Assembly: GCA_016293435.1 (NCBI GenBank)
Contig: JAEDEG010000025.1
Location: 1 to 31,784, forward strand
Reading direction: 5' to 3'
From: Clostridia bacterium
Lineage (GTDB): Bacteria; Bacillota; Clostridia; UMGS1810
Length of the DNA: 31,784 bases
In this document: piece by piece, positions 23,823-31,772 of the stretch
Layout: each line of letters starts with the position of its first letter
How positions within the stretch are numbered: the first letter of the stretch is position 1
Program-made: the position numbers and the translations under genes
Notes under the pieces: generated by a model
Told to the model about the DNA's origin: nothing
What the model saw: the letters and a program-made list of their open reading frames with translations, nothing else
The model's database searches: none

Positions 23823-26015
23823 TTACACCAAGTTATACTGTTTAGCAAAAAAATGCTTGCCGCCGGCAACTGTTACCGAGTAACCATCCTCAAGCAAAAT
23901 ATCAGCGACACAATCCTTGGGAACTTCAATTTCATAAAAGACTTTATCACCCTTATAGTACCACGAACTTCTCACTTTTCCATAACGACTTTGAATTGAC
24001 ACATCGATAAATTTTAATCTTTTGTCTGTTAGCGGACGTACCGATATATGTTTATAACCTGCACCGTCATCCTGAACTTTAATTCCTGCTGCCACCCCGA
24101 AAAGCCAATCAAAAACAGAACCGTATGCATAGTGATTAAAAGAATCAAGGTCGAGTTTTTGGAATGTGCCGTCGGAACAGATACCATCCCATCTTTCCCA
24201 CATCGTAGTAGCACCGTGATTGACCGCGTAAAGCCAAGAGGGGCATTTTTCCTGAAACAACAGTTCATAAGCCAGTTCGGCGTAACCATTGTCCGACAAA
24301 GCATGCAACAGATACGGTGTACCTACAAACCCGGTCGAAAGACACATTTCGTTTTCCTTTATTAAATTTGCAAGCCCCTCTGCTGTAAGCTCCATATTTT
24401 CCGTTAAATGAAAATGCAGTGCCAGAACATATGCCGTCTGAGTTTTCACGGTAGGTAATCCGTTTTTTATAAACCGCTTTCTGAAAGCTTTCACAATGCA
24501 GCTATATAACTGTATGTATTCTGTCATATCTTTACCGATTACTTCACCCGCTTTTATCAAAAGCAATGTACTGTTGGCAAAAAAAGCAGAAGCAATATAA
24601 TCACAGTCCGTAACTACCTCATCACCGTCAGAATCCATGGCCAGCCAATCACCGTAATGATAACCGCCAATCCATAAAAATTCTTCCTCGCCGAAGGAAT
24701 GAATATAATCTACCCACATTTTCATGCTTTCAAACTGTTCTTCCAAAATCTCTCGATTTCCATAAGCAAGATATATTTCCCACGGACAAATTGTTGCGGC
24801 GTCTCCCCATGCGGCAGATATCCTGGTGTCATACGCAAATTTTACATTAGGGCAAATACCGTAAACAGCACCATTATTTTCTAATTGATACAATGCAATA
24901 TCATGCAACCACTTGCGAAAAAATTTTTCCACATCAAAATTAATTGCTGCAGTTCTGGCAAACACTTGTGCATCGCCAAGCCAGCCAAGTCTTTCATCAC
25001 GCTGAGGGCAATCTGTCGGCACATCAATATAGTTGCTTTTCTGTCCCCAAATGACATTATGATACAACTGATTGACTTTTTCATTTCCGCACAAAAAACT
25101 ACCGGTACGCTTCATGTCGGAATATACAGCAATACATTTGAAAGAATCAAGGTCAATATCACCATCGATATACTCATCAATACGAATATATCGAAAACCG
25201 AACCATGCAAAAAAAGGCTTCAGCAATTTTCTTTCTCCATTCAGCACATATTTCATTTTCTGTCTCGCCTGGCGCAGATTTTCGGTAAGAAAATTTCCGC
25301 TTTCATCCAAAGTTTCCGCGTGGCTGATGCTGATTGTGTCTCCTTGTTTCCCTTTTGCATCTACAAGCACATAACCTGATAAATTTTGACCAAAATCTAT
25401 CACACGCTCACCTTTCGGAGTGATAATCATCGAAACAGGATAAAAAACCTCCTGTTCACGAACAAATTCGCCTTCCTGCTCTACAAGCTCCGGCTTTGCT
25501 TCATCATCACAAACAGCAAAACCCAATTCTTCAACAGCAGCAGTCAAATCATAAACTTCGCCGTCATAGAATTGCGAAGACAGCAAATGCGAAGTGGAAA
25601 CCTTAGTATTTTCATCCGAAACGTAACAAAATTTTTTTCCCTCGCTATCAACAATCTCCAATTCAAATATTAAACTGATATGATCTGACAACGCTTTGGA
25701 TGTACGATCTTTTGACCATGGCATTTCTCCGACAAACCACCCCTGTGCGCACAAAAAATCAATTCGACTTGTACCGGAAATAAGCTTTGTGACATCATAG
25801 CTCTGATACTGAATCCTCTTTGTTGCCTGCGTACAATACGGCGTAAATAAATCCTCAGATACTCTTTTTCCGTCAACATATGCAATATACATACCAAGCG
25901 CACTGACTTTCAGTGTTGCTCTGGAGATAGGTTTTTCGATGTTAATATTCAGATAAAAATCAGGGCATGTATTACAATTTTCCGGAGATTTTATCCACTT
26001 TGAAGATTTAAGCAT
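23823..26015 (-). CDS. Alpha-L-rhamnosidase, glycoside hydrolase family 78
   Basis: The enzyme releases terminal alpha-L-rhamnose from oligosaccharides or glycosides by an inverting mechanism. The 730-residue protein has N-terminal beta domains (about 1-295), including the carbohydrate-binding type region with ALGMYIAYVDGKRVS and RVIDFGQNLSGYV, then the alpha/alpha barrel (about 300-640) and a C-terminal beta domain (about 645-730). The family signature DVPTDCPQRDERLGWLGDAQ is present; Glu341 in it is the probable general acid and Glu607 in TTMWERWDG the probable general base. No signal peptide is seen, so it acts in the cytoplasm on imported fragments, although no importer is encoded here. 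GGGAG lies 10 bases before the ATG. It is the first gene of the secreted-protein transcript and the best hint that the target polymer contains rhamnose. Confidence 0.95.
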   Translation of the reverse strand: MLKSSKWIKSPENCNTCPDFYLNINIEKPISRATLKVSALGMYIAYVDGKRVSEDLFTPYCTQATKRIQYQSYDVTKLISGTSRIDFLCAQGWFVGEMPWSKDRTSKALSDHISLIFELEIVDSEGKKFCYVSDENTKVSTSHLLSSQFYDGEVYDLTAAVEELGFAVCDDEAKPELVEQEGEFVREQEVFYPVSMIITPKGERVIDFGQNLSGYVLVDAKGKQGDTISISHAETLDESGNFLTENLRQARQKMKYVLNGERKLLKPFFAWFGFRYIRIDEYIDGDIDLDSFKCIAVYSDMKRTGSFLCGNEKVNQLYHNVIWGQKSNYIDVPTDCPQRDERLGWLGDAQVFARTAAINFDVEKFFRKWLHDIALYQLENNGAVYGICPNVKFAYDTRISAAWGDAATICPWEIYLAYGNREILEEQFESMKMWVDYIHSFGEEEFLWIGGYHYGDWLAMDSDGDEVVTDCDYIASAFFANSTLLLIKAGEVIGKDMTEYIQLYSCIVKAFRKRFIKNGLPTVKTQTAYVLALHFHLTENMELTAEGLANLIKENEMCLSTGFVGTPYLLHALSDNGYAELAYELLFQEKCPSWLYAVNHGATTMWERWDGICSDGTFQKLDLDSFNHYAYGSVFDWLFGVAAGIKVQDDGAGYKHISVRPLTDKRLKFIDVSIQSRYGKVRSSWYYKGDKVFYEIEVPKDCVADILLEDGYSVTVAGGKHFFAKQYNLV

Positions 26016-26069
26016 AAATTCTCTACTCCCTACTTGAAAAAATATTCATAATCATGTTGTTGTAATTTT

Positions 26070-26143
26070 ATTATAGCATTAATATATGAGTAAAAACAGC
26101 ACTGAATTTCAGAAATTAGGTGCAAATCCTACGAATTGCAAAT
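26070..26143 (-). promoter_or_regulatory. Probable activator-dependent promoter of the rhamnosidase transcript
   Basis: A perfect TATAAT (minus strand; 26070-26075) lies 54 bases before the rhamnosidase ATG, with no recognisable -35 at the proper distance. Upstream, TGCAAAT occurs twice on the plus strand (26121-26127 and 26137-26143), 16 bases apart, and a similar GGTGCAAA lies near 26262. A weak -35 with two direct half-sites is a common arrangement for AraC-type activators. The rest of the 274-base gap down to the repeat at 26290 shows no further gene I can support. Confidence 0.4.
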
Positions 26144-26289
26144 GACAACCATACAATTAAAATAATTTGGAAAAATCCCACAAAAGCCGCACTAACACTG
26201 GTTTTACAGCATTATCACATCACCGGAACAATCTAAAGGAAGCACAGTACTTATTAAATTTGGTGCAAAAATTATGATTTTTTCTTCAA

Positions 26290-26394
26290 TTGACATAAAA
26301 ATTCCTCCCGTGATATTTTTTCTATCACAGGAGGAATCTTTGCTACAGATTTTTTTAATACTTTAAAATCGCCGTTTCTTGCTGATTTATCTTT
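26290..26394 (-). repeat. 105-bp direct repeat, right copy
   Basis: This copy is 104/105 identical to 5881-5985 and in the same orientation, 20,409 bases away. It overlaps the last two codons and the stop of the SGNH hydrolase gene, so the repeat itself supplies that stop codon. This suggests that the element arrived at, and slightly trimmed or extended, the 3' end of the gene. Confidence 0.92.
26297..26337 (-). terminator. Hairpin within the right 105-bp repeat, probable terminator
   Basis: The same 15-base-arm hairpin as in the left copy (arms 26301-26315 and 26323-26337) is followed by T on the minus strand. It would end the isomerase operon before the rhamnosidase promoter. The GGGAGG of its second arm is followed by an ATG at 26294-26296 that opens a 30-codon frame, which I do not regard as a gene. 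Confidence 0.65.
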
Positions 26395-27181
26395 GCGGCA
26401 AAAATTTTTCATCATCTGCACAGCGCATCGTACTTGAATTTTCCAAAAGCACCTCGGGCATATCCTTAAAAATTATTTTGAAAAGACTATCGGCAAACAG
26501 CTCATGCATTTTTGGCACGGGATGATTGATTCTGTTTATCAAAAGCATTGTGACATCCTGAGTTTTAGATAACTTCTTCCACTCACAATAGCAGTCGCAT
26601 ACATCAATTTCCATTTCCCTTGCAAGCTTGACCGCCGAATTTATAAGCAAATCCATTTTACCGCTGTTTTGACACTCAGCAGTAAAAGCGGCAAAGTCTA
26701 AATATTTTTCGGGTGTATCCTTTGCAACATATGTATTTAGCATATTAGGTGTCATAAAAATCACATCTGCACCGGAATTTTTGCATTTTTGAAATATTGT
26801 GCGAAGTGCGGATAAATACTCCTCCGGATCTCTTGTCACATCATTTAGACCAAAGCAAACTATTACAAGATCAGGATTATGCGCAAGCACCTGTTTGTCA
26901 ATTCTTTTAACCGATTCTGCCGCGGTAACTCCTCCGATTCCGGCATTTATCACATTTACCGGCACATAATTTCTCACATTAAGTATCTTTTTGCGAAGCA
27001 AATTCCAATAGACCGTTTCGTAATTGATCTCATCCAAGAGTGCTCCGTGCGTCACACTGTCACCATATGCAACTATTGTAATAGGTCCTTCTTTTTCAAG
27101 ACCTTCCCTATCCATTAATATTTTGTCTTTGATATGCATTTCATAAACACTCCATTTCAAGCCGTCATTACAGCTATTCAA
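26387..27181 (-). CDS. SGNH/GDSL-family hydrolase
   Basis: This is a probable esterase (deacetylase) of the SGNH superfamily, 264 residues, cytoplasmic. Block I is GDSVTHG with nucleophile Ser42, block II is NAGIGG (Gly81), block III is GLND (Asn113) and block V is NRINHP with His220. The residue three before the His, often Asp in the family, is Arg here, as in proteins reading NRINHP; a different acid or a Ser-His dyad may serve. The start is uncertain: the TTG at 27181 is 8 bases after the preceding stop but has no clear Shine-Dalgarno, while an ATG at 27139 has GGAG about 10 bases upstream. KWSVYEMHIKDK before that ATG looks like part of the domain, so I keep the longer form. It is the third gene of the isomerase operon and may remove acetyl groups from sugars. 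Confidence 0.88.
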   Translation of the reverse strand: MNSCNDGLKWSVYEMHIKDKILMDREGLEKEGPITIVAYGDSVTHGALLDEINYETVYWNLLRKKILNVRNYVPVNVINAGIGGVTAAESVKRIDKQVLAHNPDLVIVCFGLNDVTRDPEEYLSALRTIFQKCKNSGADVIFMTPNMLNTYVAKDTPEKYLDFAAFTAECQNSGKMDLLINSAVKLAREMEIDVCDCYCEWKKLSKTQDVTMLLINRINHPVPKMHELFADSLFKIIFKDMPEVLLENSSTMRCADDEKFLPQR

Positions 27182-27189
27182 TCATTATT

Positions 27190-29295
27190 TTATTTCTCAA
27201 ACGGCATTGAAAGCACAAGACTCCCTGTTACGTTTTTAGCTTCAAAAAATTCTGTTCCGTCAATTTCGACATAGCCGCTTTCAAATTTGTCCGTCCTGAA
27301 ATAGTAGCCTTCATCAGAATTTAAAACTGCATTCACATTTTTCTTGCAATATTCCTCCGGCAAAAATCTGACCGTAGCATTTTTAAGCCCCGACACTTGT
27401 ATTCTGCGTCTGTATTGAAAGCTGACCGGTGCAACCTCGCAGCAGCTTACAATTCCGTCGTTTTGCTCAACAAAAACCCTGCATTCTCTGTGCTCTGATT
27501 TCGGGAAATGGTATGTCGCACATCCGTTTTCCAAAACTGTATCATATCCGTCTAAAACCGGTGCTCCGTATGGAAACCTTATTTTTGTTTTTACTGTTGT
27601 CGACGGTGCATACACCGAAAACATAAACGCATTATTGTATCTGTGACACATAAAAACAGGATTTTTTTCATCTGCATATTTTTCATACGAAATAAATATT
27701 TCAAAGTCTTTTAAAGCGTCTATAAGCGAAACCTTCTCATCGGCATAACGGCAGTTGTTTATCACACCGCACCTATCTATATCTCCGTATAATATAACCT
27801 TTCCGCCGTTATTGATAAAGCCTTCGATTTCGTTTTTAAATTCATCGGTATAAGGCACCGGTGTAACTATTACCGAAGACTTATATATGCTCTTGTCCTG
27901 TTTTGCAAACAGCGAGGTCGTAGTTACAGATGATATGGGGCATCCCTCTGTTATGGTTTTTGAGATAAACCAATCCTCATTATTCATTGCCTTTAACATA
28001 TACTCGCTGCCGGCATCTGAGTATTCATCAAATGGGTATACCCACACAACAGGTGATACAGCATCAGGCAGCTCCTTTATCGCCTTCATCAAATGCGGCA
28101 TCGGCTCATAAACGCAGCTGTCAGGCATATCTCCGAGCGAGTTGTCAATTGTGAGCAGATTAAGGTTTGTTGGTGTGTTTACCTGACCCTTTTCATCTAT
28201 CCTTGATATGGCAAACGGCAGATAAATATCATGGGGCAAGCCGTTGTATCTGTCATACCAGGGTGAATTCATCCACCATGGGTCATGTATATAATATCTT
28301 ATAAGAAAATCCTTGTTCGGTACATAAGAAATTCTTGACATATATCCCATAAGCTCCAGTCCGAAATTGCCGTCAAGCGCCGCCCAGGGCGAATTTGGAG
28401 GGGGAAGAATTCCGTCAACGGTATCATATATGGTTTTCAGCGGCACTCCGTCTGTGGCAAAATCTATTCCCATAGACATATTTGTTCCGCGCACCTGAAT
28501 CGGGAAAGTACATTCCTTGGTAAACAAATCCCAAAACTCGACTACACAGCTCTTAACCTCATCTAAGGCTTCGGCATTAAATTTTTCACCGTCAAAGATT
28601 GCACCCTTTGCAGACCAGGTTTCCTTTCCGAAGCCCAGTCCGTTTGAAAGCCATATATAATCATAACCCATGTCGGTCAAAAATACCTGTGCCTGTTTTC
28701 CGAAAAATGTACCGAATTTTGTTTTGTCGGGTATTCCGTCGGGATATGCGGCATACCTCTTTGAATCACCGTTTAAAACGCCGTAGCAGCAAACCATGGT
28801 TGCAGGTCCCGTATCATTGCCGAGGCATATCTCATTATGCCGCTCATACTTAAATGATGATTTTGCAAATTCGGGTCCCGGGTCAAAGGTTGCACCAACG
28901 GTTATACGTTTTCCGCCTGTAAGCTCTGCGCCAACACGTTTAATTGTTTTAATAATACTGCTCAGGATTTTATATGTCATTACCGGAGGATTTTTCATAT
29001 ACAAATAGTTTGCAGCAAAAAGTGACTTACCCTCGGGGTCCGGTGCAGAAGTGTCCACATACATTTCCGGGTTAGCATAGCCTGCCAGATATGCCCACTC
29101 AAAGCTTTTGTCCAAATCTGCGGTGTAATCGAGAATTTCGCTGCCGTCTGCGACCCACAGCATAACCGAAACCGTATCTGCTTTTTTAAGAAGCGGCAGC
29201 CACTGTGAGAAAAAATTTCTGCATACATCCTCTATGTATTTATTATTCGTTTGCTTAAACGGCTTTAGGCTCATTTCGAGAGTTATATTTTTCAT
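27190..29295 (-). CDS. Uncharacterised TIM-barrel-like protein, possible glycoside hydrolase
   Basis: I do not recognise a named family. The 701-residue protein has no signal peptide. The N-terminal 440 residues look like a TIM-barrel enzyme: MKNITLEMSLKPF at the first strand, ITVGATFDPGPEF near 131-143, YDYIWLSNGLGFGKE near 211-225, and acidic residues in NFGLELMGYMS and YPFDEYSDAG (420-429). Residues about 455-545 resemble the glutamine-amidotransferase-like (trimerisation) domain of GH42-type enzymes (SSVIVTPVPYTDEFKNEIEGF, then NNGGKVILYGDIDRCG). The last 150 residues form beta strands. The plan fits an intracellular glycosidase of clan GH-A type, but activity is inference. Its ATG overlaps the isomerase stop in ATGA, with AAAGGA 10 bases upstream, so translation is coupled. 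It probably acts on the same sugar as the isomerase. Confidence 0.8.
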   Translation of the reverse strand: MKNITLEMSLKPFKQTNNKYIEDVCRNFFSQWLPLLKKADTVSVMLWVADGSEILDYTADLDKSFEWAYLAGYANPEMYVDTSAPDPEGKSLFAANYLYMKNPPVMTYKILSSIIKTIKRVGAELTGGKRITVGATFDPGPEFAKSSFKYERHNEICLGNDTGPATMVCCYGVLNGDSKRYAAYPDGIPDKTKFGTFFGKQAQVFLTDMGYDYIWLSNGLGFGKETWSAKGAIFDGEKFNAEALDEVKSCVVEFWDLFTKECTFPIQVRGTNMSMGIDFATDGVPLKTIYDTVDGILPPPNSPWAALDGNFGLELMGYMSRISYVPNKDFLIRYYIHDPWWMNSPWYDRYNGLPHDIYLPFAISRIDEKGQVNTPTNLNLLTIDNSLGDMPDSCVYEPMPHLMKAIKELPDAVSPVVWVYPFDEYSDAGSEYMLKAMNNEDWFISKTITEGCPISSVTTTSLFAKQDKSIYKSSVIVTPVPYTDEFKNEIEGFINNGGKVILYGDIDRCGVINNCRYADEKVSLIDALKDFEIFISYEKYADEKNPVFMCHRYNNAFMFSVYAPSTTVKTKIRFPYGAPVLDGYDTVLENGCATYHFPKSEHRECRVFVEQNDGIVSCCEVAPVSFQYRRRIQVSGLKNATVRFLPEEYCKKNVNAVLNSDEGYYFRTDKFESGYVEIDGTEFFEAKNVTGSLVLSMPFEK

Positions 29296-30737
29296 TTTAC
29301 AACAGTCCTTTCTATTCCGAGAATATCCGCAATTTTTACAAGCTCATCGGCATGATGACCAATACCGAGCGCGTAATGGTGGGTGGGGCCTTCCATTACC
29401 CATTTTTTAATAAATTCTTTTGTGGTTGGCTCAAAAAATCCCCTTGTGTTTGTATTTCCGGTTGGGGGAATTGGCCCCGATTTGGAATATCCCTCGCCTA
29501 TTACAAATTTAAATTTGCCGTCATAGCCTTGCGTTATGCCAAGCATGGTGATGGGTCCTTCCTTAATTTTAAACTCTACCCCCGCTCCGCTGCCGGGCTT
29601 TCCATGGTATTTTTTAAGACTTCTTAGTATCGGCTTTCCGTTGGCAATTGCCAGATGATGAGGACCGTCGTGCCCCACAAGAATAAAATCCTCCTCAAAG
29701 TCAAACGGATGAAATTCGGCAAAGCTGCCGCCTATATTCAGCCTGTCCATAATAAGCATTGCAATGCATGTTTTTATATCATACTCACCGCACATAGGAA
29801 TACCCTGAGCATTGAGAATGGAGTTTCCGACTATAAAAGTAGACGCCAAGGTTCTCTGAACCGTATTGTCAAGACCTTCATAATAATACGCAAGTCCGGT
29901 AAGGCTGTATTTTTCTACCAATCTGTCAAGTGCGGCAGCTGATTTTGCCGCCTGCAGCTTATCTGCTTGCGTTAGTTTTGTTGTTATCGGATCACTTTTT
30001 GGGTCGGGCATATCAAATTCCTCATCAATTAATTTGATTTTTGCCTGTATTTCTTCCTCCGATACTTCGTTGTATACCTCTACTGCGTCATCTATTTCCA
30101 AAAGCGGTACGTGTATGCCGAATGCGGCAGAAATTGCAGTCGGGTCTGTGTGCATATCGTACATAGCTTCCATTGTATGCCCCATAAGTCCCACTCTTGC
30201 ACCCTTTAAATCATGCAGAACCATTGCGATACTGCACCATTTTGCAATATCTGTCCTTGCTGCTTCATCATCATAAAGTGTGCCTATTATGACATCATAT
30301 ATCTTTTTACCAAGTCTGTTTGCCACTCCGATAAATTCGGGAACAGCACAGATATTATCGTTTTCGAGCTGCATAAATGTGTTGGCGTTTGTATAATCCA
30401 GCTTTGCGCGCGGCTGCAGTGCCGTCAGAATCATCGGAACGTCACAACTTAGAATAATCGGTGCAAACACAGATGAAGTTGCATAAGAAATCATATTGCA
30501 AATTAAAAAATCTACGTTTTGCTTTTTGATTTCGGCGGCAGCTTCATAAGCATTTTGGTTATTTCCAATAAACCCAAAATCAACAACCTCAACCTCGTTT
30601 GCCAAAACAACCTCAATCAATTTGTTGTGATAGCCATAAAGCTTTTCGCGCAAACCCTCAAATTGTTCAAAATAAATTTCATGAATCACTGCAAAAATTC
30701 CGATTTTAGCTGTTCTTTTCTTTTTTCTTTGTATCAT
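29292..30737 (-). CDS. L-arabinose/L-fucose isomerase-like protein
   Basis: This 481-residue cytoplasmic protein of the sugar isomerase family would convert an aldose to a ketose with a bound divalent metal. By comparison with L-arabinose isomerase, the metal and catalytic residues appear to be Glu318 (GEYDIKT), Glu341 (GSFAEFHPFD), His356 (VGHDGPHH) and a C-terminal His near 453-454 (GPTHHYALGIGH), all in the right order. The N-terminal half (IGIFAVIHEIYFEQFEGL, NVDFLICNMISYATSS, GLMGHTMEAMYDMHTDP) is the Rossmann-like region of these enzymes. Overall it is divergent from true AraA, so the substrate may be another sugar. A GTG at 30749 is in frame, but the ATG at 30737, 8 bases after AAAGGGTGA, is preferred. 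It is the first gene of its operon and divergent from an AraC regulator. Confidence 0.85.
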   Translation of the reverse strand: MIQRKKKRTAKIGIFAVIHEIYFEQFEGLREKLYGYHNKLIEVVLANEVEVVDFGFIGNNQNAYEAAAEIKKQNVDFLICNMISYATSSVFAPIILSCDVPMILTALQPRAKLDYTNANTFMQLENDNICAVPEFIGVANRLGKKIYDVIIGTLYDDEAARTDIAKWCSIAMVLHDLKGARVGLMGHTMEAMYDMHTDPTAISAAFGIHVPLLEIDDAVEVYNEVSEEEIQAKIKLIDEEFDMPDPKSDPITTKLTQADKLQAAKSAAALDRLVEKYSLTGLAYYYEGLDNTVQRTLASTFIVGNSILNAQGIPMCGEYDIKTCIAMLIMDRLNIGGSFAEFHPFDFEEDFILVGHDGPHHLAIANGKPILRSLKKYHGKPGSGAGVEFKIKEGPITMLGITQGYDGKFKFVIGEGYSKSGPIPPTGNTNTRGFFEPTTKEFIKKWVMEGPTHHYALGIGHHADELVKIADILGIERTVVK

Positions 30738-30766
30738 TTGAAAAATCACCCTTTTTTTAAATTATC

Positions 30767-30795
30767 TTGAGTATATCTCTGTTTTGTGATATAAT
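30767..30795 (+). promoter_or_regulatory. Promoter of the plus-strand AraC-family gene
   Basis: TTGAGT (30767-30772) and TATAAT (30790-30795) are separated by exactly 17 bases. Transcription would start near 30802, about 50 bases before the ATG. It overlaps the opposite-strand promoter almost base for base. Confidence 0.75.
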
Positions 30796-30798
30796 CAA
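30770..30798 (-). promoter_or_regulatory. Promoter of the isomerase operon
   Basis: On the minus strand TTGATT (30793-30798) and TATACT (30770-30775) are separated by exactly 17 bases. Transcription would start near 30763, about 26 bases before the isomerase ATG. Because it shares its DNA with the opposite promoter, only one direction can be occupied by polymerase at a time. Confidence 0.75.
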
Positions 30799-30851
30799 TG
30801 TATAATTTAAACCAAAATTTGTATAAAATAAATCTGCGGAGTGATATAAAA

Positions 30852-31691
30852 ATGAATATATCGGAAATACATCCTTTTATAAGATATGCGCATTACATTC
30901 CCATTGGGAGAGGAAGTGAGTATAAATGCACTATTCCTTACGATCACCGTTTCTTTTACATGTACGACGGTTCTGCCGCCATTCAAACAGATAACCGGCG
31001 CTACATGCTGGATAAAGGGGATGTATTGATTGTACCGTCGGGCAATAAATATCAGCTTTTACCCCCTGAGCATAAAGCAGTGTATATAGCCTTGAATTTT
31101 GATTATACCCAGTCAAATATAAAGCATCAAACGCCAATTGCGCCCGTCGAAGCCGACACCTTTGATTCAAATTTTATTTTGGAAAAGTTAGAAGAATTGA
31201 AAATACCCATTTTTAATGAGGTTACATATATAAGCGGTATGGAAAAATTATCGTCGAGTCTTAGCCGTATTGAACGTGAATATTCACAAAAGCTGCTGTA
31301 TTTTGAAGACATTATTGCAAATATCATGGCAGAGCTTTTATTGGAATGTGTCAGGGCACAGCACGGTCAAAAGTACACAGGCAGCAATGAAATTGCAAGC
31401 GTGGTTATAGGATTTATAAATGAAAATCTCAGCATACCTCTTTCGAATAAAAAAATTGGTGAAGAGCTGAAGCTGCATCCAAACTACATAAGCAAGCTTA
31501 TAAAAATCTCAACAGGTCTGCCGCTCCATCAATACCTGCTTCGAACCCGAGTATACCGCTCCATAGAGCTTTTGACACAAAAAAATCATACTATTTCTGA
31601 AATAGCGGAGCTATGCGGCTTTTGTGATATTTATCATTATTCAAAGTCATTCAAAAAAATAATCGGAATACCGCCGTCGGAATATTTATAA
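30852..31691 (+). CDS. AraC-family transcriptional regulator
   Basis: This is a 279-residue regulator and the only plus-strand gene. Its N-terminal cupin-like domain (about 10-100) has FFYMYDGSAAIQTDNRRYMLDKGDVLIVPSG typical of AraC sugar-binding barrels. The C-terminal region (about 175-279) holds two helix-turn-helix motifs (SNKKIGEELKLHPNYISKLIKISTG and TISEIAELCGFCDIYHYSKSFKKIIGIPPSEYL). The frame opens at 30798, but the ATG at 30852 has GGAGTGA seven bases upstream and is the start chosen. It is divergent from the isomerase operon, with overlapping promoters, so it most likely controls that operon and represses itself. The stop codon falls in the first bases of the right palindromic repeat. 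Confidence 0.94.
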   Translation: MNISEIHPFIRYAHYIPIGRGSEYKCTIPYDHRFFYMYDGSAAIQTDNRRYMLDKGDVLIVPSGNKYQLLPPEHKAVYIALNFDYTQSNIKHQTPIAPVEADTFDSNFILEKLEELKIPIFNEVTYISGMEKLSSSLSRIEREYSQKLLYFEDIIANIMAELLLECVRAQHGQKYTGSNEIASVVIGFINENLSIPLSNKKIGEELKLHPNYISKLIKISTGLPLHQYLLRTRVYRSIELLTQKNHTISEIAELCGFCDIYHYSKSFKKIIGIPPSEYL

Positions 31692-31740
31692 CTAAATTAA
31701 GATGTCCCCCGCCTCTATAGGCGGCGGATGATATTTAATT
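31684..31740. repeat. GC-rich palindromic repeat, right copy
   Basis: This is the reverse complement of 1-57 with three differences, all within the stem, so pairing is weaker here than in the left copy. It begins in the last codons of the AraC gene. On the plus strand it is followed by a T-run (TTTAATTTTTT), so it can act as a terminator of that gene. Confidence 0.85.
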
Positions 31741-31772
31741 TTTTCAGTGGGAGTTCAATCTCCCACTGAAAA
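31741..31772. terminator. Symmetrical hairpin after the plus-strand AraC gene
   Basis: Perfect 13-base arms (TTTTCAGTGGGAG and its complement) enclose a 6-base loop, TTCAAT. With T at one end of the stem and A at the other it looks like a bidirectional terminator. It directly abuts the palindromic repeat. Confidence 0.65.

Noticed and set aside
26204..26296. 30-codon minus-strand frame starting at the ATG after the repeat hairpin (GGGAGG upstream)
   Set aside because: The matching ATG in the left copy opens an unrelated 24-codon frame, so there is no conserved peptide; the T-run and stem fit a terminator better.
1..31740. The terminal inverted repeats as ends of one 31.7-kb transposon
   Set aside because: No transposase is present, the interval includes essential core genes (walR, walK), and each copy is itself a palindrome placed after a stop codon like a terminator.
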